Source of the DNA: Bdellovibrio sp.
Lineage (GTDB): Bacteria > Myxococcota > SpSt-1050
DNA length: 18,955 nt
Assembly: GCA_020725805.1 (NCBI GenBank)
Contig: DYEF01000057.1
Span: 1 to 18,955 of the forward strand
Direction: 5' to 3'
Part shown: positions 1 through 6,388 of the stretch, piece after piece
How positions within the stretch are numbered: the stretch's first letter is position 1
Layout of the letters: the number at the start of each line of letters is the position of its first letter
Notes under the pieces: generated by a model
Seen by the model: only the letters and a program-made list of their open reading frames with translations
What the model was told of the DNA's origin: nothing
The model's database searches: none
Program-made: the position numbers and the translations under genes

Positions 1-72
1 CCAGCTAAGATTTAGTTTTGCGGAGGATTTATGAAAAATTTTGGGGTATTTCCAGTTTTTTGAATATTCCTG

Positions 73-100
73 TTGACTATTCGGGATTTATGCATATTAT
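73..100 (+). promoter_or_regulatory. Sigma-70-like promoter for the FmdB-type gene
   Basis: TTGACT (73-78) and TATTAT (95-100) are separated by 16 bp. Transcription would begin near 107, leaving a leader of about 28 nt that contains AGGAGG at 119-124. This supports the ATG at 135 as the start, because the promoter lies inside any longer reading frame beginning at 18. Confidence 0.5.
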
Positions 101-134
101 TTTAATGCCTTATGGTGTAGGAGGATTGTCCGGT

Positions 135-470
135 ATGCCATTTTATGAATATCAGTGTGAAAAATGCAGTGAAATCTATGAACTCTTCATCCGGAACGGC
201 GAAAAGGTGCCAGATGTATGTGAGGTATGCGGAGGAAGACTCCACAAGATTATTTCCGTGAGTTCCTTCCAGCTCAAGGGTTCCGGCTGGTATATGACGG
301 ATTATGCAAAGAAGAATTCTCCTTCGGAGAGTCATTCGAATAATGGTTCTGCCGGCAACAGGAAGGAAGCCCCGGGTCCGTCCGGAGATACCACGACATC
401 ATCAAAGGAAACAGGTAAAGAGACAAAGCCGGTCAAGCCAAAAGAGGGTAATGCGGCACCCCCTAAGTAA
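135..470 (+). CDS. FmdB-family zinc-ribbon protein
   Basis: A 111-residue protein. The N-terminus MPFYEYQCEKC is the usual opening of FmdB/CxxC_CXXC_SSSS zinc-ribbon proteins. The zinc ligands are Cys8, Cys11, Cys29 and Cys32. The motif F-Q-L-K-G-S-G-W-Y-x-T-D-Y (residues 45-57) follows, as is typical of the family. From about residue 60 to the end the chain is a low-complexity Ser/Gly/Lys/Pro tail, which is common in this family and probably disordered. The family is named after a putative regulator of formamidase expression, but its true function is unknown; a small nucleic-acid or zinc-binding role is only an inference. The open frame extends back to a TTG at 18, but the ATG at 135 is preferred: it starts the conserved domain, has AGGAGG 10 nt upstream, and lies downstream of a promoter. 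Confidence 0.85.
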   Translation: MPFYEYQCEKCSEIYELFIRNGEKVPDVCEVCGGRLHKIISVSSFQLKGSGWYMTDYAKKNSPSESHSNNGSAGNRKEAPGPSGDTTTSSKETGKETKPVKPKEGNAAPPK

Positions 471-476
471 GACTTT

Positions 477-847
477 GCATTAAAATTTCGGATACTGTAA
501 CTCTGCAAATTGGCGCCGGATTTTTGCTGCTATCCGGCATTACCGGTGCCGGGTATGTTGTAACCCATTGATTTTATTGACAAAAATAATAACGGGGATT
601 TTCAGGTCTAATCCATACTCCCGGATGACTGTACCCTTATTCCTGATCGGGAAGATAGTCGGGTTTATGTATCTGCCACCCTAAAGGTCTATCTGTCTGC
701 CTGGCACCGAAAAAATCAATAAAATCAATTAGATAACGGATACAAATCTATTCAGACCCTGTAAGGTTTAATTCTACCCGGCACTCAAAGGGTCAGGGAA
801 GATTCTTACTTTCAAAAGCCGAAGGTTTCTTCTTTTGGGGGAGAAAA
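477..847. other. Gene-free stretch between fmdB-type gene and tRNAs
   Basis: I see no credible coding region here on either strand. It holds a 7-bp perfect hairpin (GCCGGAT 515-521 with ATCCGGC 532-538), not followed by a T-run. It is followed closely by more CCGG-rich dyads (536-555). A longer-range pairing (GACCCT near 755 with AGGGTC near 790) and the arms CAAAAG/CTTTTG (813-837) lie just downstream of tRNA-Glu on the minus strand. They could help end or process the tRNA transcript, but none has a convincing U-tract. Confidence 0.4.
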
Positions 848-920
848 TGACCCCACCGGGAGTCGAACCCGGGTCTTAGCCGTGAGAGGGCTACGTCCTA
901 GGCCACTAGACGATGGGGCC
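848..920 (-). tRNA. tRNA-Glu (anticodon CTC)
   Basis: Read on the minus strand, the 73-nt cloverleaf starts with GGCCCCA, which pairs over 7 bp with TGGGGTC (one G-U). The anticodon loop is C-T-CTC-A-C, giving CTC and reading GAG. The T arm is CCGGG-TTCGACT-CCCGG. The discriminator is A. The 3' CCA is not encoded (the next bases are TTT), so it must be added by the CCA enzyme. It follows tRNA-Gln by only 5 nt and is surely on the same transcript. Confidence 0.95.
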
Positions 921-1337
921 GTAAATGGCTGGGAGACTAGGATTCGAACCTAGATAGACGGATCCAGAGTCCGTCGTCCTGCCGTTAGACGATCTCCCAG
1001 TATCTTTGCGCGGAATGATGAATATACGAGTTTCGCGCTTGTTCTCGTATATGTTTATTCCCTCCCACTTGGAGGAGGGGTTATTGTTCTTTATGTGTAT
1101 TGCTCTCAGATCCGAGCGGATAATTATCTTCTTGAACTCGTAATTCTGGCTTGCTCCGGTAAGTTTCTTGTAGAATTTTAGAGTCTCCGCATAGTTTCTG
1201 GAGCTCCTGTATCTGCATTTCTCTATCTTAACCGAACCTTCCGGAAGCGGTGCGATATTGCAGTCATCCTTTTCCGCAAAGGCCGTTCCGGCAGAAAGAG
1301 AGAACAGAGCAATTATGTAAAAAAGCCTACTCAGCAT
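906..1337 (-). CDS. Small secreted protein whose frame runs into the tRNAs
   Basis: I do not recognise the family. The N-terminus is a clear Sec signal peptide: a basic/polar start, a hydrophobic core (residues 5-17), and AFA at 19-21, so cleavage is expected before EKDD. The mature part contains two cysteines (26 and 41) and alternating hydrophobic strands, ending in ETRIFIIPRKD (residues 102-112). No stop codon appears before tRNA-Gln. Residues 113 to about 139 are a translation of that tRNA, and the stop (906-908) falls inside tRNA-Glu, so the last 31 residues are probably not a selected protein sequence. The native protein may be about 112 residues. No Shine-Dalgarno precedes the ATG; the likely promoter places the transcript start only about 4 nt upstream, suggesting leaderless translation. 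It could also be a decayed gene that has lost its stop. Confidence 0.55.
   Translation of the reverse strand: MLSRLFYIIALFSLSAGTAFAEKDDCNIAPLPEGSVKIEKCRYRSSRNYAETLKFYKKLTGASQNYEFKKIIIRSDLRAIHIKNNNPSSKWEGINIYENKRETRIFIIPRKDTGRSSNGRTTDSGSVYLGSNPSLPAIYGPIV
926..999 (-). tRNA. tRNA-Gln (anticodon CTG)
   Basis: Read on the minus strand, the acceptor TGGGAGA pairs with TCTCCCA, the discriminator is G, and CCA is encoded (926-928). The D arm is GTCT/GGAC. The anticodon stem-loop is ACGGA-CTCTGGA-TCCGT, so the anticodon is CTG and reads CAG. The T arm is CTAGG-TTCGAAT-CCTAG. The gene lies entirely inside the open reading frame of the upstream small secreted-protein gene. Confidence 0.95.
1022..1052 (-). 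other. 9-bp hairpin just upstream of tRNA-Gln
   Basis: ATATACGAG (1022-1030) and CTCGTATAT (1044-1052) are perfect complements around a 13-nt loop, 22 nt upstream of the tRNA-Gln 5' end. It lies within the last conserved-looking codons of the secreted-protein gene. It may be an RNA processing signal separating mRNA from tRNA, or chance. Confidence 0.35.
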
Positions 1338-1347
1338 AGGAAGGGGA

Positions 1348-1376
1348 GATATATACTCTCATTATGAAAAGGTCAA
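1348..1376 (-). promoter_or_regulatory. Promoter for the secreted-protein/tRNA unit
   Basis: On the minus strand TTGACC (1376-1371) and TATATC (1353-1348) are separated by 17 bp. The expected start, near 1341, is about 4 nt before the ATG at 1337, implying a leaderless mRNA. It could also drive the two tRNAs, since I found no separate tRNA promoter downstream. Confidence 0.5.
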
Positions 1377-1393
1377 GAAAAATTTATTTTTAC

Positions 1394-1420
1394 TTGATTT
1401 TTTGGCACATTGGTTATATT
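1394..1420 (+). promoter_or_regulatory. Promoter for zapA, divergent from the minus-strand promoter
   Basis: TTGATT (1394-1399) and TATATT (1415-1420) have a short 15-bp spacer. A start near 1427 would leave about 6 nt before the zapA ATG at 1433, where no Shine-Dalgarno is present. The -35 boxes of the two divergent promoters are 17 bp apart. Confidence 0.4.
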
Positions 1421-1432
1421 GTAAAGACAGTT

Positions 1433-1732
1433 ATGAGAACCAGCAATACTTTTGACATAACCGTATTAGGTCAGAAAATCAAGATTGCTACGGACAGCGA
1501 TGCCGAACATATCGGTATGGTCGTGGATTTTGTTGAAAGGAAGTTTGAAGAGGCAAAGGGCAGTATAAAAGGTATAAATACCCAGAGCCTTCTGATTATG
1601 ACACTTCTCAATGTTGCTGATGAGCTTATAAGACTCAGGAAGAACAAGGCACAGGAGCTTGATAACGTAATTTCAAAAATGCGAAGGATTTTAGAGGTAA
1701 TCGAATACAATGACTCACAGAGAAGAGCATAA
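1433..1732 (+). CDS. zapA: Cell division protein ZapA
   Basis: A 99-residue protein. ZapA is a cytoplasmic FtsZ-binding protein that bundles FtsZ protofilaments at the division site. The N-terminal half (FDITVLGQKIKIATDSDAEH) matches the family's small beta-alpha domain. It is followed by a long helix rich in Leu/Asp/Arg (LLIMTLLNVADELIRL and onward to the end) that makes the coiled-coil dimer/tetramer. The length is typical. The open frame extends to an ATG at 1364, but those extra 23 residues are hydrophobic, unlike ZapA, and would overlap the promoter, so the ATG at 1433 is chosen. It lacks a visible Shine-Dalgarno and may be leaderless. The stop is about 5 nt before 6S RNA, the same zapA-ssrS order as in E. 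coli. Confidence 0.88.
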   Translation: MRTSNTFDITVLGQKIKIATDSDAEHIGMVVDFVERKFEEAKGSIKGINTQSLLIMTLLNVADELIRLRKNKAQELDNVISKMRRILEVIEYNDSQRRA

Positions 1733-1737
1733 TTTAT

Positions 1738-1918
1738 CCCCTGCCGTGCAGGTAAGAAATACACTGTTTGTGAACCAACATCACAGTTTTAGGGAATGCC
1801 CTCTGTCCGTGGTGTGCAGGCCCGTTTCGGGCGGGAAGCCTAAAGCGGATACCGGTGTGCCCACCTATCTTTATGATAGGTTCCATAATGGGTATTTCTA
1901 CCGCACAGATGGCGGGGG
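1738..1918 (+). ncRNA. ssrS: 6S RNA
   Basis: About 181 nt, close to the 184 nt of E. coli 6S. 6S RNA mimics an open promoter and sequesters sigma-70 RNA polymerase in stationary phase. The closing stem pairs CCCCTGCC (1738-1745) with GGCGGGGG (1911-1918), continuing with GTGCAGGTAAGAAATAC against GTATTTCTACCGCAC. The central part carries the conserved order: a GC hairpin followed by GAAGCCTAAA, then GGTGTGCCCACCTATC-loop-GATAGGTTC and GGGTA. These align with the corresponding parts of E. coli 6S (GAAGCCTTAAA, CACC-hairpin-GGTTC). It sits directly after zapA, as in many proteobacteria. A possible -10 (CATAAT, 1728-1733) overlaps the zapA stop, but I see no good -35, so 6S may be processed from a zapA-ssrS transcript. 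Confidence 0.88.
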
Positions 1919-1933
1919 TTCTTTTATTAATCC

Positions 1934-1961
1934 GTCCGGAAACCCTCCGGACTTTATATAT
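1934..1961 (+). terminator. Intrinsic terminator after 6S RNA
   Basis: GTCCGGA (1934-1940), a 5-nt loop, TCCGGAC (1946-1952), then TTTATATAT. It would end the zapA-6S transcript about 35 nt past the 6S closing stem. Confidence 0.75.
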
Positions 1962-1983
1962 ACTGGTTTGCAGAGGAGTTATG

Positions 1984-2125
1984 GCGTAAGAGAATAAGAC
2001 ACCTGTCAAAAAAGGTTAACGATATTAATTATGATTCTGATTATTAAACCGGTAAATAAAAGAGCATACCTGAAAAGACCGGCGTTATTCTGATTTTGAA
2101 TCTATAGGTCCCTTATTCTCTTCGC
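1984..2125 (+). other. Unassigned structured element upstream of rny
   Basis: A long-range helix encloses about 100 nt. GCG (1984-1986) pairs with CGC (2123-2125); U1987 is bulged; AAGAGAATAAG (1988-1998) pairs perfectly with CTTATTCTCTT (2112-2122); after a 2x2 internal loop, ACCT (2001-2004) pairs with AGGT (2106-2109). That is 18 bp in all. Inside, CCGGT (2049-2053) can pair with ACCGG (2078-2082), and GGTTAA (2014-2019) competes for part of the same segment. ATTCTGATT occurs twice (2034, 2087). The element ends 18 nt before the rny Shine-Dalgarno. It may be a structured rny leader, a separate small RNA, or a miniature inverted-repeat element; it matches no riboswitch class that I recognise. 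Confidence 0.5.
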
Positions 2126-2156
2126 AAAATTATTTTTTATATAAAGGAGGTTCAAA

Positions 2157-3710
2157 GTGATTTATCTGGCAGTAGGAATTGCCGCACTGGTGATAGGATT
2201 TATTGCCGGTATGGTAATCGAACACACGAAGAATCAGAAGGCCCGTAACGGGGCTCTGAGAAAGGCTGAGGATATTATTAATGACGCAAAGAAGGAGGCC
2301 GATAATATCGTCAAAAATGCCCGTCTTGATATCAAGGAGCTTGAGATAAGGTCCAGGACCGAATTCGAAAAGGAGACGAGGGAGAAGAAGGAGGAGTTGC
2401 TTCAGATCGAGAAGAGGCTGAGACAGAAGGAAGAGAATCTCGAGAAGAAGGTCGATTTTCTGGACAACAGGGAGGAAGAGCTGAAGAGGAGGGAGAAGAA
2501 CATAACAAGAAGGGAACAGATCGTTGCTGAAAACGAGAAGAAGTACAATGAGCTTCTGGACAGTGCAAAGACCCAGCTCGAGCGTGTGGCAGGTCTTTCA
2601 AGAGATGAGGCAAAGAAGGAGCTTATCCAGTCATTGACAGATGAGGCCAAGCTCGAGGCAGCAAAGATGGTCAAGCAGATAGAACAGGAGGCCAAGGATG
2701 AGGCCGAGAAGAAGGCGAAGGAGATAATTGCCCTTGCAATTCAGAGATATGCCGGTGATTATGTCGCAGAACGGACTGTAACCGTAATCGATCTTCCGGA
2801 CGAAGACCTCAAGGGAAGACTGATAGGCCGTGAGGGAAGGAATATAAGGGCTATTGAACAGGCAACCGGTGTGGACCTGATTATTGATGACACCCCCGAG
2901 GCGGTGATTATTTCATCCTTCGACCCGATAAGGAGAGAAGTGGCGAGAATAGCACTCGAAAAACTCATCGCAGACGGGAGAATTCACCCCGCAAGAATTG
3001 AAGAGGTAGTCTCCAAGACGAGAACAGAGGTGGAGAATGCGGCACGGCAGGCGGGAGAACAGGCTGTCTTCGACCTCGGTATTCACGGAATTCACCCGGA
3101 GCTGGTAAAACTGATAGGAAGGCTGAAATACAGATACTCCTACGGGCAGAATCAGTGGAAACACTCCATTGAGGTCGGATTCCTTGCAGGTGTTATGGCA
3201 TCTGAACTTGGTCTGAATGTCAAGCAGGCAAGGAGGGCCGGGCTGCTCCACGATATAGGAAAAGCCGTCGACCACGAGGTAGAGGGCTCACATGCATCTA
3301 TCGGTGCCGAACTTGCAAAGAAATACGGTGAATCACCAAAGATAATCCACGCAATCAAGGCACATCACGAGGAGGAGAAGCCCGATTCGGTGCTGGATGT
3401 AATAGTTCAGGCAGCCGATGCACTTTCGGGCGCAAGACCAGGTGCGAGACACGAGGTTCTGGAAACATATGTGAAACGTCTTGAGGATATGGAGAAGATC
3501 TGTACTGAGTTCGAGGGTGTGGAGAAGGCATTTGCAATTCAGGCAGGAAGGGAGATAAGGGTAATCGTCCACAATCAGAAGGTTACCGATGAACAGCTCA
3601 CGATTCTTGCCAAGGATATTTCAAAGAAGATTCAGGAGACACTCGCATACCCCGGTCAGATTAAGGTAGTTGTAATCAGGGAGAGCCGCGCGATTGAATA
3701 TGCAAAGTAG
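2157..3710 (+). CDS. rny: Ribonuclease Y (RNase Y)
   Basis: A 517-residue membrane-anchored endoribonuclease that starts mRNA decay. Residues 3-21 form a single N-terminal membrane segment, followed by a long, highly charged coiled coil (about 25-190). A KH RNA-binding domain follows (about 207-272) with the signature GREGRN at 224-229. The HD hydrolase domain (about 336-430) has His336, the His365-Asp366 pair in LLHDIGKA and Asp421 in QAADALS. Length and order are standard. The start is GTG at 2157 with AAGGAGG ending 6 nt upstream. It heads an eight-gene operon, and rny followed by ymdB is a well-known pairing (e.g. Bacillus). Carrying RNase Y rather than relying only on RNase E is consistent with a lineage outside the gammaproteobacteria. 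Confidence 0.95.
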   Translation: MIYLAVGIAALVIGFIAGMVIEHTKNQKARNGALRKAEDIINDAKKEADNIVKNARLDIKELEIRSRTEFEKETREKKEELLQIEKRLRQKEENLEKKVDFLDNREEELKRREKNITRREQIVAENEKKYNELLDSAKTQLERVAGLSRDEAKKELIQSLTDEAKLEAAKMVKQIEQEAKDEAEKKAKEIIALAIQRYAGDYVAERTVTVIDLPDEDLKGRLIGREGRNIRAIEQATGVDLIIDDTPEAVIISSFDPIRREVARIALEKLIADGRIHPARIEEVVSKTRTEVENAARQAGEQAVFDLGIHGIHPELVKLIGRLKYRYSYGQNQWKHSIEVGFLAGVMASELGLNVKQARRAGLLHDIGKAVDHEVEGSHASIGAELAKKYGESPKIIHAIKAHHEEEKPDSVLDVIVQAADALSGARPGARHEVLETYVKRLEDMEKICTEFEGVEKAFAIQAGREIRVIVHNQKVTDEQLTILAKDISKKIQETLAYPGQIKVVVIRESRAIEYAK

Positions 3711-3716
3711 GTTTTT

Positions 3717-4502
3717 ATGTCGGTTATCAGAGGAATCCTTTTCGGAGATATAATAGGTCGTGGCGGAAGGGAGACTGTAAAGAAGTTTCTCTCTTCCGTG
3801 CCGGACGGGGAAAAGTTCGATATCGTAATTGCAAACGGGGAGAATGCATCGGGCGGACTCGGTATTACACCGAAGACGGCCTTTGAACTCAGGGATATGG
3901 GTATCGATGTAATAACGAGCGGTAACCATATATGGCGCAAGCGGGAGATGTATAACGAGATGCACAGGGTTCAGCATCTCATCAGACCGGCAAACTATCC
4001 TCCCGGGCTCCCCGGTTCGGGTTTTGTTGTGATAAGGAAGAAAGATACCGATATTGCGGTGATAAACCTCGAAGGAAGAACGTATATAAATCAGCTGATA
4101 GACTGCCCGTTCAGGACCGGTGACCAGATACTCGAACAGCTGTCGGGTGTCAGAATCAGGATAATCGATTTTCACGCTGAGGCGACAAGTGAGAAGAGGG
4201 CGCTTGGGTTCTACTTTGATTCGAGAGTCTCTATGATAGCGGGTACGCACACTCATGTTCAGACTTCGGATGAAGATATTCTGGAAGGCGGTACGGGATA
4301 CATTACTGATGTAGGTATGGTTGGTCCGCTCTATTCCGTCATAGGGCTGAAAAAGGAACTTGCCGTGGACAAATTCCTTACGAACAGACCAAACAGGTAC
4401 GAGACGGGAGAGGGGGTTCAGATTCTGAACGCAGTCGCATTTGAGATTTCTATCGAGACCGGCAGATGCCTGAAAATAGAGAGAATCATAAGGAGGTACT
4501 GA
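3717..4502 (+). CDS. ymdB: YmdB-family metallophosphoesterase
   Basis: A 261-residue cytoplasmic enzyme of the TIGR00282/YmdB family, characterised in Bacillus as a 2',3'-cyclic nucleotide phosphodiesterase that affects biofilm and motility decisions. The dinuclear metal ligands of the family are visible: Asp11 (FGDIIGR), Glu42 and Asn43 (ANGENASGG), Asn70 with the neighbouring catalytic-type His71 (SGNHIW), His153 ([10 protein letters not shown]), and His178/His180 (GTHTHVQT). Length is normal. It starts 6 nt after rny with only a weak AGTAGG ribosome site, so it is probably translated by coupling to rny. Cyclic-phosphate ends are common products of RNA cleavage, which makes an RNA-related role with RNase Y plausible but unproven. 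Confidence 0.92.
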   Translation: MSVIRGILFGDIIGRGGRETVKKFLSSVPDGEKFDIVIANGENASGGLGITPKTAFELRDMGIDVITSGNHIWRKREMYNEMHRVQHLIRPANYPPGLPGSGFVVIRKKDTDIAVINLEGRTYINQLIDCPFRTGDQILEQLSGVRIRIIDFHAEATSEKRALGFYFDSRVSMIAGTHTHVQTSDEDILEGGTGYITDVGMVGPLYSVIGLKKELAVDKFLTNRPNRYETGEGVQILNAVAFEISIETGRCLKIERIIRRY

Positions 4503-4506
4503 GAAG

Positions 4507-5745
4507 ATGTCGAACGCCGAAACCGTGATTAACAGTCTGTTAAGAGGTGTTGTAGATATCGTATCAAGGGACGAACTGGTCAAAAGGCTTGAAGAATCCA
4601 GAAGAAACGGAAAACCGCTCATTGTAAAGGCGGGATTCGACCCAACGGCGCCGGACCTGCATCTGGGGCATACAATAGTTCTTCAGAAGATGAGACAATT
4701 TCAGGAGTTCGGCCACAGGGTGGTATTTGTGATAGGCGATTTTACTGCAATGATAGGAGACCCGACCGGCAAGAATATTACAAGGCCGCCGCTGACCCGT
4801 GAACAGGTGCTCGAATCAGCAAAGACGTATACGGAGCAGGTGTATAAGATTCTTGACAGGGAGAAGACCGAGATAAGATTCAATTCGGAGTGGCTGTCGG
4901 CGCTCGGAGCCGAAGGAATAATCAGACTTGCGGCAAAATACAATGTCGCAAGGATGCTCGAGAGGGATGATTTTAAAAAGAGATACACTTCAGGCGTCTC
5001 GATATCGGTACACGAGTTTCTCTATCCGCTCCTGCAGGCCTATGATTCGGTGGCGCTGCGTGCCGATATAGAACTCGGAGGTAGTGACCAGCTCTTCAAT
5101 CTTCTGGTAGGCAGGGAGATTCAGAAGGAGTATGGCCAGACCGAGCAGATTGTTATAACGATGCCGCTTCTGGAAGGTCTCGATGCGAAACTTGTCGACG
5201 GGAAGCTCACAGGGAACAAGATGAGTAAATCACTTGGTAACTATGTGGGAATAAACGAGCCCCCTGACACAATGTTCGGAAAACTCATGTCAATAAGCGA
5301 TGAACTTATGTGGAGATATTACGAACTTATGAGCAGACTCCCGCTCGATGAGATTTCCAGAATGAGAGAAGATTGCCTCTCTGGCAGGATGAATCCTATG
5401 GAGGCAAAGAAGTCTCTGGCAAAGGAGATAGTGGCAAGATTCCATACAGACGAGGAGGCTGAGAAGGCGCTTTTGAATTTTACTGAGGTCTTTTCCAGAA
5501 AGAATGTGCCTGAGAAGATGGATGAATTCGAAGTAAAAACGGAGGAGAACGGTCAGATATGGGTTTGTAAGGCGCTCGCCTCCGTAAAGGCGGTCAAATC
5601 TACGAGTGATGCAAAACGTCTGATCGAACAGGGCGGACTGTATATCAATAACGAGAGGGTTATGGATCCGAAACTGGGTCTTAAGAGCGGTTCCTATATT
5701 GTTAAGGTCGGCAAGAAACTTTTCATAAAACTCAATGTTATTTAG
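4507..5745 (+). CDS. tyrS: Tyrosyl-tRNA synthetase
   Basis: A 412-residue class I aminoacyl-tRNA synthetase that charges tRNA-Tyr. The HIGH-type signature is HLGH (52-55) and the KMSKS loop is exact (238-242). Tyrosine and tRNA pocket motifs include [13 protein letters not shown] (77-89) and the GGSDQ motif (191-195). The C-terminal ~65 residues are an S4 RNA-binding domain ([20 protein letters not shown]). The sequence style is that of the TyrZ-like group of bacterial TyrRS rather than the E. coli TyrS group. AAGGAGG at 4490-4496 inside the end of ymdB serves its ATG, 4 nt after the ymdB stop. Confidence 0.96.
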   Translation: MSNAETVINSLLRGVVDIVSRDELVKRLEESRRNGKPLIVKAGFDPTAPDLHLGHTIVLQKMRQFQEFGHRVVFVIGDFTAMIGDPTGKNITRPPLTREQVLESAKTYTEQVYKILDREKTEIRFNSEWLSALGAEGIIRLAAKYNVARMLERDDFKKRYTSGVSISVHEFLYPLLQAYDSVALRADIELGGSDQLFNLLVGREIQKEYGQTEQIVITMPLLEGLDAKLVDGKLTGNKMSKSLGNYVGINEPPDTMFGKLMSISDELMWRYYELMSRLPLDEISRMREDCLSGRMNPMEAKKSLAKEIVARFHTDEEAEKALLNFTEVFSRKNVPEKMDEFEVKTEENGQIWVCKALASVKAVKSTSDAKRLIEQGGLYINNERVMDPKLGLKSGSYIVKVGKKLFIKLNVI

Positions 5746-5754
5746 GAGGAAGCC

Positions 5755-6021
5755 TTGAGCAGAAAGAGAGATGATTTTGAGTCGAAACTGAAAAGACTCG
5801 AAGAGATAACGGAGAGGCTCGAGAGCGGCAGCCTCGGGCTGGAGCAGTCTCTTGAGGCTTACAAAGAGGGGATAGAACTCGCAAGAACGCTTGTGGTAAC
5901 TCTCAGGGAGGCAGAGAAGAAGATTCAGCTTATACAGAAGGAAGGTATCTCTGAATTCGATGATGTAAGGGAGTTTGAAAAGAGGCTCGATGAATCCAGA
6001 AACGAGGATGATGAGAAATAA
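5755..6021 (+). CDS. xseB: Exodeoxyribonuclease VII small subunit
   Basis: An 88-residue protein. XseB is the helical small subunit that pairs with XseA in exonuclease VII, a single-strand DNA exonuclease. The family motif is clear: FESKLKRLEEITERLESG (8-25), then L-x-x-SLEAYKEGIELAR and LREAEKKI. The start is TTG with AGGAGG (5744-5749), which overlaps the tyrS stop. The large subunit gene xseA is not in this window. The charged C-terminal tail (DESRNEDDEK) overlaps the start of the next gene by about 14 nt. Confidence 0.93.
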   Translation: MSRKRDDFESKLKRLEEITERLESGSLGLEQSLEAYKEGIELARTLVVTLREAEKKIQLIQKEGISEFDDVREFEKRLDESRNEDDEK

Positions 6022-6388
6022 ACTTGTTGCAATAATCGATGATGACGTGCTGTTTGCCGAGAGACTTGCAGCTCTTCTCGGCGGTCTCGGGCTGCAGACA
6101 GTCATTGTCGGCGGCGGACTCGAGCTGATATCGGTGCTGAGTATCGACAGACCGCATTTTCTGTTAATCGATACAATGCTCAACTGGATCAATCCCTACG
6201 AGCTTATCGATTCCATAAGGAAAAATTCTGAACTCAGGGATATAAAGGTCTTTCTTATGACGCAGCAGAAAGATTTTGAGAGAACTTGTGACAGATACCC
6301 TGATATTTTATGTATATACAAACCCTCCGAGAGCAGTTTACTTGTGGAGAAACTGAGAGAGGAGATCGTAAAGAATGAGTCTGCTTGA
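6008..6388 (+). CDS. Stand-alone response-regulator receiver domain protein
   Basis: 126 residues, with one CheY-like receiver domain and no output domain. All key positions are present: the acidic pair Asp11/Asp12 (AIIDDD), the phospho-acceptor Asp55 (LLIDTML), the Thr85 switch residue (FLMTQQ) and Lys105 (IYKP). It should therefore be phosphorylatable. The start is taken at ATG 6008 or the adjacent 6011; the frame opens further upstream inside xseB, but those residues precede the receiver fold. It overlaps xseB by about 14 nt and dxs by 14 nt, so it is translationally embedded in the operon. No kinase is adjacent; the only kinase in the window is the minus-strand one at 15621-17561. Target unknown. 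Confidence 0.85.
   Translation: MMRNKLVAIIDDDVLFAERLAALLGGLGLQTVIVGGGLELISVLSIDRPHFLLIDTMLNWINPYELIDSIRKNSELRDIKVFLMTQQKDFERTCDRYPDILCIYKPSESSLLVEKLREEIVKNESA

Noticed and set aside
1-15. Possible 3' end of an upstream gene (codons P-A-K-I-stop)
   Set aside because: Five codons at the window edge are too few to support a coding call.
31-63. 10-residue open frame (ATG at 31) with GGAGG at 22-26, possible leader peptide
   Set aside because: The ribosome site is good, but the product has no regulatory codon run and there is no attenuator before the zinc-ribbon gene, whose own promoter lies downstream at 73-100.
515-538. Hairpin after the zinc-ribbon gene as a terminator
   Set aside because: The stem is good (7 bp) but no T-run follows on either strand, so it is described only as a hairpin.
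1734-2009. Short open frames on both strands over the 6S RNA region
   Set aside because: The sequence folds as 6S RNA with a conserved closing stem; the reading frames have no protein-like features.
2096-2143. TTGAAT (2096) and TATATA (2138) as an rny promoter
   Set aside because: The spacing between them is far too long, and the TATATA would put the start on top of the Shine-Dalgarno.
3621-4622. 333-codon open frame on the minus strand opposite ymdB and tyrS
   Set aside because: The plus strand encodes clear YmdB and TyrRS motifs over this span. The antisense frame has no recognisable domain and follows from the codon bias of the purine-rich coding strand.
5290-6192. 300-codon minus-strand open frame opposite tyrS, xseB and the receiver gene
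   Set aside because: It crosses three well-supported plus-strand genes and has no ribosome site or recognisable motif.
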